From contig NC_084474.1 in assembly GCF_027409185.1 (NCBI RefSeq), forward strand, positions 30,442,382-30,506,381: DNA of 64,000 nt. The letters run 5' to 3'. A program made the translations under genes and the position numbers. Every line of letters begins with the position of its first letter. Within the stretch, counting starts at the first letter, position 1. Origin of the DNA: Cynocephalus volans (Eukaryota; Chordata; Mammalia; Dermoptera; Cynocephalidae). Below, piece by piece: positions 31,361 to 43,466 of this stretch. The notes below the pieces were generated by a model. That model searched no databases. It was not told where the DNA came from and was given only the letters and a program-made list of their open reading frames with translations.

Positions 31361-31770
31361 GTGTTTAAGTCTGTTTCTGTTGCCTATAACAGAATACCTG
31401 AAGCTGAGTAACTTATAAAGAAATGAAATTTATTTCTTACATTTTTGGGGGCTGGGAAGTACAAAGTCCAAGGAACACATCTGGTTAGAGCCTTCTTCTG
31501 TGTGGGAAATATATAGGGTCCCTTAGCAACCAGGGTGTCACAGGGCAAGAATGGGCTAAGCAAGAGAGCTAACCTGCTCACTTGCTGCCCCTTATAAAGC
31601 CAACAGAACCACACCCAGGACCACCCATCACACCATCAAACCATCACTCAATGAATGGATCAATACATTCATGAGGGTCTTCACAGTCTAATCACCACTT
31701 AACACTGTTACAATGGAGATTAAATCTCCATACATGAACTCTGGGGGGACACATTTGACCCATAGCATGG
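31361..31770 (-). repeat. MaLR-type solo LTR
   Basis: It begins GTCTGTTTCTGTTGCCTATA and ends GGACACATTTGACCCATAGC, the antisense of a MaLR LTR. The CTTATAAAG/CTAATCACC blocks lie between. Confidence 0.8.
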
Positions 31771-33061
31771 AAGGTACTTTTTCCAAATATTTCCATAATT
31801 CATTCTTTTTCATTTGATCTTCTGCCCAACTATGACTTGTTCAGAGTCTCCCCTGACCAGTGTTATGAAACCATGTATTACAGAGTCTTTAATCAGATTC
31901 TCATTTCTCTCTCATTCCGGACTGACGTGGTGTCTCGAGGACCCAGGGACCTTCTCCCTGGCCCTGGTCTGAATGGCCCCAAATGACTCCTCACCATGTC
32001 TGTGACCCAGATAGCACCTTTCCATTAACAATACCACTCAAATGATATTTATAAGGTAATCATACATCATTGTTTTAAGTTTTATTACTGGTCTTTTATT
32101 GCTCATAAAGAGTTAATGACTTAAAATATTGCTTAGATATTGGCCTTCTATTCTTTCTCTTGGTGTTATTTTAGGGCTTTCAACATAATTACTCTTTGAA
32201 TTTCCTCACTGTATTTTATAGTATTCTAACTGGTTTAGTTGATCTCAGAGTTCAATTCATCCTGTATGTCCCACTATTAAGGGGAAAAAAAATTTTATGA
32301 AACTGAACTTTTCCTTGCACCTGAACTATTTTATGGTCTCATATTTCTACCACTAGTCCTGCTTCCCTTTTCCTCTTGAATAACTGGTTTCACCTTTCAA
32401 TGAATATCTTAGTTGAGCTTTATAAGAATTCCTGGGACTTTCCATGTTTCCCATGGAAAAGTAGCTTCCTTTTGTGAAGTTATAAAGCAATCAGTGGCCA
32501 TTACATTGTGCTATCTTTCCAAAGTCATTTTAAAATTACGCCCTTGTTCTTTTTAGTTCTTTTCTCTTCTCTAGTGATTAAGTACAATTGTTTTTAGAAA
32601 CTTGCCCTTGATTGGTAAACATAATTCAACTAAATCCGGAAAATATTTTGACTATTTCATGGCACCATCACAAGCATATTATGGAAAATCCCATGGTTTG
32701 TGGAAATAGCCTTTCCCCACATCATTGATTTCCTTTAGGGATTAAGAAAAGACCATTTGCTAGCCTCTTAATTACAAAATAATGCATTTCACTGTAATAA
32801 ATCCACACAGTACGTAAATGTAAAGAACAAGTCTTTCTTTCTCTACACCACCCACCCTAAACCATTCTTAACAGTTTGCAATGTGACTTTCAGACTTTTG
32901 TTTCAGGTATATGTGTATATATACACACACGTATATGTATGTGTACATTTTTATTTTTATTTTTATTTTTCACAGTGTGATATACATACCAAGTATTTTA
33001 CAAGGTACATTTTTATTCAAACACTAACGTTCACGGAGGGCTTTTATTTATTTATTTATTT
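31771..33061. other. Intergenic segment, mostly unassigned
   Basis: AT-rich, with an alternating TATG/CACA microsatellite around 32910-32945 and (TTTTA)n at 32948-32970. No gene or named repeat could be supported. Confidence 0.4.
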
Positions 33062-33282
33062 ATTTTTTAAATTTTATTTTGTCGATATACATTGTGGTTG
33101 ATTTTTGTTGCCCCTTACCAAAACCTCCCTCCCTCCTCCCTCTCCTCCCTCCCGCCAAACGATGTCCTTTCTGTTTGCTTGTCGTATCAACTTCAAGTAA
33201 TTGTGGTTGTTATATCTTCTCCCCCCGCACCCCAGTTTATTTTTTTTTTTGTGTGTGTGTGTGTGAATTTATATATTAATTT

Positions 33283-36200
33283 TTAGCTCCCATCAATAAG
33301 TGAGAACATGTGGTATTTCTCTTTCTGTGCCTGACTCGTTTCACTTAATATAATTCTCTCAAGGTCCATCCATGTTGTTGCAAATGGCAGTATTTCATTC
33401 GTTTTTATAGCTGAGTAGTATTCCATTGTGTAGATGTACCACATTTTCTGTATCCACTCATCCGATGATGGACAATTGGGCTGGTTCCAACTCTCGGCTA
33501 TTGTAAAGAGTGCTGCAATGAACATTGGGGAACAGGTATACCTTCGACTTGATGATTTCCATTCCTCTGGGTATATTCCCAGCAGTGGGATAGCTGGGTC
33601 GTATGGTAGATCTATCTGCAATTGTTTGAGGAACCTCCATACCATTTTCCATAGAGGCTGCACCATTTTAAAGTCCCACCAACAATGTATGAGAGTTCCT
33701 TTTTCTCCGCAACCTTGCCAGCATTTATCGTTCAGAGTCTTTTGGATTTTAGCCATCCTAACTGGGGTTAGATGGTATCTCAGTGTGGTTTTGATTTGCA
33801 TTTCCCGGATGCTGAGTGATGTTGAGCATATGAAAAAATATGTCTGTTGGCCATTTGTATATCTTCCTTAGAGAAATGCCTACTTAGCTCTTTTGCCCAT
33901 TTTTTAATTGGGTTGCTTGTTTTTTTCTTGTAAAGTTGTTTGAGTTCCTTATATATTCTGGATATTAATCCTTTGTCAGATGTATATTTTGCAAATAATT
34001 TCTCCCACTCTGTTGGTTGTCTTTTGACTCTGTTAATTGTTTCTTTTGCTGTGCAGAAGCTTTTTAGTTTGATATAATCCCATTTGTTTATTTTTTTTTG
34101 GTTGCCCGTGCTTTTGGGGTCGTATTCATGAACTCTGTGTCCAGTCCTATTTCCTGATGTGTTTCTCCTATGTTTTATTTAAGAAGTTTTATTGTTTCAG
34201 GGTGTATATTTAATTCTTTAATCCATTTTGAGTTGACTTTAGTGTATGGTGAAAGGTATGGGTCTAGTTTCATTCTCCTGCATATGGATATCCAGTTATC
34301 CCAGCACCATTTGCTGAAGAGGCAGTCCCTTCTCCAGTGAATAGGCTTGGTGCCTTTGTAAAAGATCAGATAGCAGTAAGTGTGTGGGTTGATTTCTGGA
34401 TTCTCCATTCTATTCCATTGATCAGTGTGTCTGTTTTTATGCCAGTACCATACTGTTTTGGTTATTATAGCTTTGTAATATAGCTTTAAGTTGGGTAGTG
34501 TTATGCCTCCAGCTTTATTTTTTTAGCTCAGCATTGCTTCTGGCTATGCGTGGTCTTTTATTATTCCATATAAATGTCTGGATAGTTCTTTCCATTTCTG
34601 AGGAAAATGTCTTTGGAATTTTGATGGGGATTGCATTGAATTTGTATATCACTTTGGGTAGTATGGACATTTTCACTATGTTGATTCTTCCAATCCAAGA
34701 GCATGGAATATCTTTCCATCTTCTTGTATCCTCTCTAATTTCTCTCAGCAGTGGTTTGTAGTTCTCATTATAGAGATTTTTCACCTCCTTGGTTAACTCA
34801 ATTCCTAAGTATTTTATTTTTTTGGTGGCTATTGTAAATGGGCAGACTTTCTTGATTTCTCGTTCTGCATGTTCACTATTGGAGAAAAGAAATGCTGCTG
34901 ATTTTTGTGTGTTGATTTTGTATCCTGCTACTTTGCTGAAATCATTTATCAATTCCAAGAGTTTTTTTGTAGAGGTTTTAGGCTGTTCGATATATAGGAT
35001 CATGTCATCTGCAAACAGGGACAGTTTGACTTCATCTTTTCCAATCTGGATGCCCTTTATTTCCTTCTCTTCTCTGATTGCTCTGGCTAGTACTTCCAAC
35101 ACTATGTTGAATACGAGTGGTGAGAGTGGGCATCCTTGTCTAGTTCCTGTTCTTAAAGGAAAAGCTTTCAGCTTTTCCCCATTCAGGATGATATTGGCAG
35201 TGGGTTTGTCATATATGGCTTTAATTATGTTGAGATACTTTCCCTCTGTACCTAACTTATAGAGGGTCTTTGTCATGAATGAGTGCTGAATTTTATCAAA
35301 TGCTTTTTCAGCATCTATAGAGATGATCATATGGTCCTTGTGTTTGAGTTTATTAATATGGTGTATCACATTTATTGATTTGCATATGTTGAACCAACCT
35401 TGTATCCCTGGGATGAATCCCACTTGATTGTGGTGAATAATTTTATGTATGAGTTTGGGAGATTGGCTTCCGTTTCAATCTTTTGGAATAGCTTGTGAAG
35501 AATCAGTGTCAATTCCTCTTTGAATGTTTGGTAAAATTCTGCTGTGAATCCATCTGGTCCTGGGCTTTTCTTTGTTGAGAGCCTTCTGATAACAGCTTCA
35601 ATCTCCTTTATTGTTATTGGTCTGTTCAGATTTTCTACATCTTCATGGCTCAGTTTTGGGAGCTTGTGTGTGTTCAGAAATTTATCCATTTCCTCCAGAT
35701 TTTCAAATTTGTTGGCGTATAGTTGTTTATAGTAGTCTCGAATGATTCCTTGTATTACAGATGAATCGGTTGTAATATCGCCTTTTTCATTTCTAATTTT
35801 TGTTATTTGAATCTTCTCTTCTTCTTTTTTTTTGTTAGCCATGCTAATGGTTTGTCAATTTTATTTATCTTTTCAAAAAACCAACTTTTTGATTCATTGA
35901 TCTTTTGTATTGTTTTATGGGTTTCAATTTCATTCAGTTCTGCTCTGATCTTAATGATTTCTTTCTGTCTGCTAACTTTAGGTTTGGATTGTTCTTGTTT
36001 TTCTAGTTCTTTAAGGTGAAGTGTTAGGTTGTTCACTTGCCATCTTTCCATTCTTCTGAAGTGAGCATTTAATGCAATAAATTTCCCCCTTAATACTGCT
36101 TTTGCAGTATCCCACAGGTTTTGGTATGATGTATCATTGTTTTCATTAGTTTCAATAAATTTTTTGATTTCCTGCTTGATTTCTTCTTTGACCCATATGT

Positions 36201-36681
36201 CATTAAGTAGAATGCTGTTTAATTTCCATGTGTTTGTATAGTTTCCAGAGTTTCATTTGTTATTAATTTCTAGTTTTAATCCATTGTGGTCTGAGAAAAT
36301 ACATGGGATAATTCCAATTTTCTTGAATTTATTGAGACTTGATTTGTGACCTAATATATGATCTATCCTGGAGAATGATCCATGTGCTGAAGAGAAGAAT
36401 GAATATTCTGAGGTTGTTGGGTGGAATGTTCTTTAGATGTCTGCCAATTCCAATTGGTCTAGAGTCTTGTTTAGATCTTGTGTTTCTCTACTGATTCTTT
36501 GCCTAGATGATCTGTCTAATATTGACAGTGGGGTGTTCAGGTCCCCTGCTATTATGGTATTAGTGTCTATTTCCTTCTTTAGTTCTAATAGAGTTTGTTT
36601 CATAAATCTGGCTGCTGCAACATTGGGTGCATACATATTTATGATTGTTATGTCTTCTTGATGCATCAGTCCTTTTATCAT
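33283..36681 (-). pseudogene. L1 ORF2 pseudogene, copy C
   Basis: Open pieces at 36681-36433, 36051-35803, 35842-35372, 35423-34515, 34408-34175 and 33801-33283 align in order to the intact ORF2 of copies A and B. The FADD reverse-transcriptase motif survives in the 35423-34515 piece. Relative to copy B, the bases equivalent to codons about 508-554 are missing; the deletion joint shares the trinucleotide ATG and shifts the frame. It cannot encode a functional ORF2p. Confidence 0.93.
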
Positions 36682-37251
36682 TAAGTAGTGTCCCTCACTG
36701 TCTCTTTTTATGGTTTTAGTTTAAAGTCTATTTTGTTAGATATAAGATTAGCTACTCCAGCTCGTTTTTCTTTTCTGTTTGCATGGTAAATCTTTTTCCA
36801 TCCTTTCACTCTTAGTCTATGTGAATCTTTATGGGTGAGGTGGGTCTCTTGTAGGCAGCATATAGTTGGGTCCTCCTTTTTAATCTAGTCAGCCAGTCTG
36901 TGTCTTTTGATTGGGGAATTTAAACCTTTTACATTAAGAGTTGTTATTGAAAGGTGTTGATTTATTCCTAGCATTTTATTGGTTGTTTGGTTGTCTTAGG
37001 TGTCTTTTGTTCCTTGCTTTCTGATTTACTGTTTGGTTTCTGTGTTTGTTGGTTCCTTAGGTTGTAGATAGCGTTTTTGTTTGCTTGTTTTCTCTTCATG
37101 AATGTCATTTTTATTATACTTGTGGCTTTTGATTTTTCTTGGGTTTTTATGGCAGTGGTAGTTATTTTTCAGGAACCAAACCCAGTACTCCCTTGAGGAT
37201 TTTTTGTAAGGGTTGTCATGTGGTAGTGAACTCCCGCAGTTTTTGTTTCTC

Positions 37252-38158
37252 TCAGAAATATACTATTTGCCCTTCATTTTGGAAGGATAGCCTTGCAGGG
37301 TAGCGTATTCTTGGCTGGCAAGCTTTGTCTTTTACTATTTTGAAAATATCATCCCATTCCTTTCTAGCTTTTATGACTTGTGATGAAAAGTCTGATGTTA
37401 GCCTGATTGGGGCTCCCTTATAGGTGATTTGATGCTTCTCTCTTGCAGCTTTTAAGATTCTCTCTTTGTCTCTGAATTTTGCCAATTTGGCTATAACATG
37501 TCATGGAGAAGGCCTTTTTGTGTTGAATATGTTTGGAGATCGTTGAGCTTCCTGGATCTGAAGATCTGTGATTTTTCCTATACCTGAGAAGTTTTCTGCC
37601 ACTATTTTGTTGACTATGTTTTCAATGCAATCTCCATTTTCCTCCCCTTCTGGAATACCCATGACTCGGATATTTGAGCGCTTAATGTTGTCTGATATCT
37701 CTCTCAGATTTTCTTCAATGTCCTTGATTCTTTTTTATTTTTTTTGTCTGCTTGTGTTATTTCAAACAGCCCATCTTCAAGTTCAGAGGTTCTCTCTTCA
37801 ACTTCGACAAGCCTGCTGGTTAAACTCTCCGTTGTGTTTTTTATTTCACTGAATAACTTCTTCAGTTCAGCAAGTTCTGCTCCTTTTTTTTCAGGACATT
37901 GATTTCCTTGTACATTTCCTCTTTCAGGTCCTGTATACTTTTCCTCATTTCATCATGATGTCTAGCTGAGTTTTCTTGTATCTCATTCAGTTTCCTTAGA
38001 ATTATCACTCGAAATTCCTTGTCAGTCATTTCAAGGGCCTCTTGTTTTATAGGATCTAGAGTTTGAGATTTATTAACTTTTGGTGGTGTACTTTCTTGAT
38101 TTTTTGTATTTCTGGTATCTTTTTTTTGGTGTTTATTCATTGTGGCAGGGGGTTTCAC
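37252..38158 (-). pseudogene. L1 ORF1 pseudogene, copy C
   Basis: Two pieces (38158-37862, N-terminal and coiled coil; 37485-37252, C-terminal domain) match intact ORF1. Frameshifts, including one in a T-run read on the + strand near 37886, and stops separate them. Confidence 0.9.
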
Positions 38159-39816
38159 AGTCCACCAGTTTGAGACTATTGACTAACTAGGATGTTGCTG
38201 TGGTTGCCAATTTGGTATGACTACCTCCGTGACTGCTCAGTTGGCCTCTAGTGCCTTGTGTGTGTGGTTGTCTCGGGTCTTGGGCCTCTCCGGGGAGCCA
38301 CCTCTCTGGTCAGCTTGGACTCTGCTGGGCTGCTGGATCACGGGGCGGTACCACAGAGTGTGTGATCTCTGCTGAGCTTCCACTTCCCGTGCAGAACTTC
38401 TCCCTGTTCCGTGCGCTCTGGCCCGGGCTGTTGGATCACGCAGTGGCGACCCCACAGGGTGTGTGGTTTCTGTCGAGTCTCTGCCTCCCTAGCCGGACAT
38501 CTGCCCGCTCTGTGCGCCCTGGTCTGGGCTAGGACGTGTATTCTGCAACCTTCCTCTATCAGCTGGGCCTTCAAGACTCTGCTTGGCACCACCTCACCCA
38601 GGAAGTCTACCAGGTTTCTGCTAGGCGCAGACAACCAGTCGCTCTGGGTGCCTTTGTAGCACTGTGTAGATCTTTCTCGGGACTTATCACCTTCCTCCTG
38701 GTATCACGGTTATTTGTGTACTTGTCTTATCTCCCACACCAGAGCGTGAGCTCCTCGGGGGAGGAGCCCACAGCACATGGTTCACCTTTGAATCCCCCTG
38801 GCACGGACTGAGTCCGTTGCCCTCCCGCAGTCAGCTCTCCGGCAGGTTCAAGCGAACTTGGAAACTCTCCGACCACACTATTCCTAACCAGAAATTGGTT
38901 AGGCATTTTTCCCAACTGGTGGCTGCAGAGATGGTATCTGCCTCCCGGTAACAGGAAGTTTACCGGGGGCTGGAGCCCAGGGTGCGGTGGAGTCACAGTC
39001 AGCCCAGCCCGTACTTCCTTGCCCTCCCAACGATGGCCAGGGACGCCCCACGCCACCAGCCCCACCAGAGAACTGCGGAGGGAGTGGGAGGGGAGGGCGG
39101 CCATCAAGCCCCGGGAAGCTCTGCGCTGGGGCAAGCAAGTGGGAAGGCTCAGTGAGGAGTCGAGCCAGGCAAGGAGGACAGGTTTGGCTGAGCCGGGCCG
39201 GAGCTGCCAACACCTGAGAAAATGGAGGCAGCCCCGTGGCTGGTGAGTGGCCTGATGTGGCAGGTGGAAGCTGGGTGGGCATCTGCCCCCTGATCGGGGC
39301 TGGGCCGGGGGTCACTCACGGGGCTGTGCTGGGTTGGGCGGCTCCCTCTCTGCCTTTGCGTTGTCGCCATCCCCGTTCTCGGCCGCTGCTGCCTTGGGCT
39401 GCTCACTCGGTCTCGTGGCGCAGCTCGGGCACTCCCAGTAATGTTCTTTTATGCCGGCCTGAAACCTCGAATCCTGAATAGGGCAGCTGGCCGCCTTCAG
39501 CGCGGCCCCGGCCTCCAGGATCCTGGCAGCATCAACAGCAGCCCCAGCGCTGTGTTCCCTGTTTAGAGACTTGCTTTTGCAGCTAAGAAACAGTTCTTTT
39601 CCTGCTCCATACTTCAAAGCTGTTGCCTGTAAATGAGACAGCCTCTTCTGCCAAGGACAAAGTGGTGGTCAGCCCCCACGACCGGCCACCAGCAGCGGTC
39701 CTCCCTTAAGAGACGGCAAGAGGAAGTTCCGCAAGTTTCCCAGCTGCCTAAGGCCCAGTGGCCGCCTTTTCCACCTCAGCTACTCCACGCCAACCGCCGC
39801 AGCCACCGCCATCTTA

Positions 39817-40039
39817 GGATCTATGTGTATATTTTTAAACTTGAAATTACTGTATATTGCTTAAAATTTAAGTCTGAAAAATATTTCTAAGTCAGCACAT
39901 ATAGATCTACCTTATTTTTAGTGGCTGCACAAATTTTTATTGTTTGGCTATACCATAATTTCCTTATTTTGCTATAGAGTCTATTGTACACTCTAGGATA
40001 CAATATAGATGTAGAATATAGTTCAAAATACTATATTAT
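39817..40039. other. Spacer between two head-to-head L1s, proximal part
   Basis: AT-rich sequence with no recognised gene. It is part of the 945-bp spacer between the 5' ends of L1 copies C and A. Confidence 0.4.
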
Positions 40040-40215
40040 TATCTCATTTAATTCTCAGAATACCTTCAGGAGGTAGATATTATTGCCTTCATTTTATAGG
40101 TAAGAAAACTAACCTTAGAGAAGTTGAGTAACTTGCCCTGGGTCACACAGTAAGTGGAGGATCTAGGATTTACTTTCTGTACCATCAATCTCCAAAATCT
40201 GTACTACATTGCCTT
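40040..40215 (-). repeat. MIR SINE
   Basis: TTATCTCATTTAATTCTCAG, AGGAGGTAGATATTATTGCC and TTGCCCTGGGTCACACAGTA are antisense MIR core. Confidence 0.85.
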
Positions 40216-40554
40216 TCATTTTTGTGGGACTATGAGTGTTTTAGATTTTTTGTTCTTGCATGTTCCTGCACCAAATTTTCTATAATAAATTTGTACTGAT
40301 TTTTATGTTTAGTTAAAATGACATTAAAAAGACCATTTCATTATTAATCACTTAAATCCATTGAATTATTTAAAAGTGAAGGAACATTTAAGTAATCCCA
40401 ATCAAAAGTAGTCAAAATTAAGAACACAAATTATAATCATTTTGGGGAATGTCCATAGTAAATCATGGTACCATTTGTATGTATTACATAGCATTTTAAA
40501 AGAATGAGGTAAATGTTATATACTAATGTGGATAAATTTCCAATGAATATTGCC
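40216..40554. other. Intergenic segment, no recognised feature
   Basis: AT-rich sequence without an assignable repeat. Confidence 0.35.
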
Positions 40555-40761
40555 ACATTAAAAAGTTAAGGTGCAAAATTTATTCTAAAATTCATGTGGA
40601 ATCATGAGGGACTCTGAATAGCCAAAACAATTTTGAAAAAGAACAAAGTTGGAGGACTCACATTTTCTGATTTTAAAACATATTACAAAACTATAGTAAT
40701 CAAAACAACATGGTACTCTCATAAAGACAGACAAATGAACAAATAGAATAGAAAAAAATCC
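40555..40761 (+). repeat. L1M fragment, 5' side of the copy A insertion
   Basis: AGCCAAAACAATTTTGAAAA and TACAAAACTATAGTAATCAA are ORF2 sequence of an old L1M in + orientation. It resumes at 47526 after copy A, so copy A is nested inside it. Confidence 0.8.
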
Positions 40762-40770
40762 TTGGGTTTT

Positions 40771-40782
40771 CAAGATGGCGGC
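40771..40782 (+). promoter_or_regulatory. YY1-like site at L1 5' end
   Basis: CAAGATGGCGGC lies about 10 bases from the element start and matches the YY1 consensus. Human L1 has a YY1 site at the same place, where it sets the transcription start. Copy C keeps AAGATGGCGG at its own 5' end (39805-39814). Confidence 0.7.
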
Positions 40783-41924
40783 GGCTGCGGCGGCTGGTGC
40801 GGAGTAGCTGAGGTGGAAAAGGTGGCCACTGGGCCTCAGGCAGCCGGGAAGCTTGTGGACCTTCCTCTGGCCATCTCTTAAGGGAGGACTGCTGCTGCTG
40901 GCCGGTCGTGGGGGCTCAACGCCACTTTGCCCCCGGCAGGAGAGGCTGCCTCATTTACAGGCAACTACTTTGAAGTGCGGAGCAGGAAAAGAACTGATTC
41001 TTAGCTGCAAAAGCGAGTCTTGACACAGGGAACAGGGCGCCAGGGCTGCTGTGGATGCAGCCAGGATCCCGGAGGCTGGGGCCGCACTGAAGGCAGCCAG
41101 CTGCCCTATTCAGGATTCGAGGTTTCAGGCCGGCATTAAAGAAGATTCCTGGGAGCGCCCGAGCGGCACCGCGACTGAACAGCCCGAGGCGGCAGCGCCG
41201 AGAACACGGAAGGCAACAAACCAGAGACAGAGCGAGCGCCCGACCTGGCACAGCACTGTGAGTGATCCCGGGCACAGCTCTGTTCGGGGGGTGGATGCCC
41301 ACGCGGCTCCCGCCTGCACCACCAGGCCACTCACTGCCCCGGTGCTGCCTCCATTTTCCCAGGTGCGGGCAGCTCCGCCCTGCTCGGCCATCACTGAGCC
41401 CATTTGCTTGGCCTGGCGGGGGGCTTTCCGGACCCTGCGGGCCGGCCTCCTCTCCCACTCCCTCCGCGGTTCTCTGGCGGGGCTGGGGGTGTGGGGCGTC
41501 CCGACCAGTGTTGGGAGGGCTAGGAAGTACGGGCGGGCCGACTGTCACTCCACCACACCCTGGACTCCGGCCCCGGTAAACTTCCTCTTACTGGGAGGCA
41601 GATACCATCTCTGCGACCACCAGTTTGGAAAAAAGCCTAACGAATTTCTGGTTGGGAATAGTGTGGTAGGAGAGTTCCCAGGTCCGCTTGAACCTGCCGG
41701 AGAGCAGGCTGCAGGCGGGCACTAGACTCGGTTTATACCGGGGGGATACAAAGGTGAACAAGACCCGAGAAAGATCTACACAGGGCTACAAAGGCACCCA
41801 GAGAGACCGGTCGTCTGTGCCTAGCAGAAACCTGGTAGACTTCCTGGGCGAGGCGGTGCTGAGCAGGGTCTTGAAGGCCCAGCTGATAGACGAGGGGTTC
41901 AGAAGACACACCCCAGCCCAGCAC

Positions 41925-42120
41925 AGTGCGCACAGAGGGGGGAGACGTGTGGCCAGGGAGGCGGAGACTCGACAGAAACCACACACCCGGTGGGGTCGCC
42001 ACTGCACGATCTAACAGCCTGGGCCAGAGCACACCGAACGGGGAGAAGTCCTGCACAGAAAGTGAAAGCTCAACAGAGATCACACACCCTGTGGTACGTG
42101 ATCCACCAGCCCAGCAGAGT
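41925..42120 (+). repeat. Two imperfect ~100-bp tandem units in the L1 5'UTR
   Basis: Unit 1 (about 41918-42010) and unit 2 (about 42011-42105) share a GGGGAGA start, a CTCGACAGA/CTCAACAGA block, ACCACACACCC/ATCACACACCC and a final GATC-CAG. The same pair is present in copy C (38330-38530, antisense). Confidence 0.7.
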
Positions 42121-42298
42121 ACAAGCTGACCAGAAAGGTGGATCCTCGCAGAAGCCCAAGACCCGAGGCAACCACACACACAAGACACTAGAGGCCAACT
42201 GAGCAGTCACGGCGGGAGCCATACCAAATTGGCAACCACAGCAACATCCTAGTTAGTCATTAGTCTCAAACTGGTGGACTGTGAAACCCCCTGCCACA

Positions 42299-43279
42299 AT
42301 GAATAAACACCAAAAAAAAGACACCAGAAATACAAAAAATCAAGAAAGTACACCACCAAAAGTTAATAAATCTCATACTCTAGATCCTATAGAACAAGAA
42401 GCCCTTGAAATGACTGACAAGGAATTTCGAGTGATAATTCTAAGGAAACTGAATGAGATACAAGAAAACTCAGCTAGACATCATGATGAAATGAGGAAAA
42501 GTATACAGGATCTGAAAGAGGAAATATACAAGGAAATCAATGTCCTGAAAAAAACTGTAGCAGAACTTGCTGAACTGAAGAAGTTATTCAGCGAAATAAA
42601 AAACACAACGGAGAGTTTAACCAGCAGGCTTGTCGAAGTTGAAGAGAGAACCTCTGAACTTGAAGATGGGCTGTTTGAAATAACACAAGCAGACAAAAAG
42701 AAAGAAAAAAGAATCAAGGACATGGAAGAAAATCTGAGAGAGATATCAGACAACCTCAAGCGCTCAAATATCCGAGTCATGGGTATTCCAGAAGGGGAGG
42801 AAAATGGAGATTCCATTGAAAACATATTCAACAAAATAGTGGCAGAAAACTTCCCAGGTATAGGAAAAATCACAGATCTTCAGATCCAGGAAGCTCAACG
42901 ATCTCCAAACGTATTCAACCCAAAAAGGCCTTCTCCAAGACATGTCATAGTCAAATTGGCAAAACTCAGAGACAAAGAGAGAATCTTAAAAGCTGCAAGA
43001 GAGAAGCGTCAAATCACCTATAAGGGAGCCCCAATCAGGTTAACATCAGACTTTTCATCACAAACCCTAAAAGCTAGAAAGGAATGGGATGATATTTTCA
43101 AAATACTAAAAGACAAAGATTGCCAGCCAAGAATACTCTACCCTGCAAGGCTATCCTTCCGAAATGAAGGGCAAATAGTATATTTCTCAGACAAACAAAA
43201 ACTGCAGAAGTTCACTACCACAAGACCACCCTTACAAGAAATCCTCAAGGGAGTACTGGGTTTGGTTCCTGAAAAATAA
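42299..43279 (+). CDS. L1 ORF1p, copy A, intact
   Basis: ORF1p is the trimeric RNA-binding chaperone of L1 that coats its own transcript in cytoplasmic particles. The frame is open from a GTG at 42281, but the first ATG is at 42299, giving 326 residues; I prefer this start. Residues about 40-145 are a charged coiled coil rich in Glu, Lys and Leu. The RRM-like domain begins near residue 157 (NIRVMGIPEGEE) and the C-terminal domain covers about 240-320. The length is close to the family norm (human 338). It differs from copy B at only about five residues. The 5'UTR precedes it and ORF2 follows 187 bp later. Confidence 0.95.
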   Translation: MNKHQKKDTRNTKNQESTPPKVNKSHTLDPIEQEALEMTDKEFRVIILRKLNEIQENSARHHDEMRKSIQDLKEEIYKEINVLKKTVAELAELKKLFSEIKNTTESLTSRLVEVEERTSELEDGLFEITQADKKKEKRIKDMEENLREISDNLKRSNIRVMGIPEGEENGDSIENIFNKIVAENFPGIGKITDLQIQEAQRSPNVFNPKRPSPRHVIVKLAKLRDKERILKAAREKRQITYKGAPIRLTSDFSSQTLKARKEWDDIFKILKDKDCQPRILYPARLSFRNEGQIVYFSDKQKLQKFTTTRPPLQEILKGVLGLVPEK

Positions 43280-43466
43280 CTACCACTGCCATAAAAACCT
43301 AAGAAAAATCTAAACCCGCTAGTACAATAAAAATGGCATTCTGGAAGAGAAAACAAGCTAACAAAAACACTATCTACAACCCAAGAAACCAACAAACAAA
43401 GAAACCAAACAGTAAATCAGAAAGCAAGGAACAAAAGACACCTAAGACAACCAAACAACCAATAAA

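Larger units (their letters stand above)
33062..39816 (-). mobile_element. Young-type full-length L1, copy C, inactivated
   Basis: On the minus strand it runs from a 5' end at about 39816 (AAGATGGCGG motif) through a GC-rich 5'UTR (39816-38140), ORF1 remnants (38158-37862 and 37485-37252), ORF2 remnants (36681 to 33283) and a short 3'UTR with GT repeats to the tail at 33062. ORF2 carries about 139 bp of deletion near 35440, plus stops and frameshifts. Nucleotide similarity to copies A and B is high throughout, so it belongs to the same lineage but is older. Confidence 0.95.

Noticed and set aside
38237..39617. Multiple overlapping GC-rich ORFs as genes
   Set aside because: They lie in the 5'UTR of L1 copy C; only the cross-copy similarity is noted as a finding.
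42281..42298. L1 ORF1 start upstream at a GTG codon (332 residues)
   Set aside because: No ATG is present there; the first ATG is at 42299 (and 59917 in copy B), giving 326 residues.
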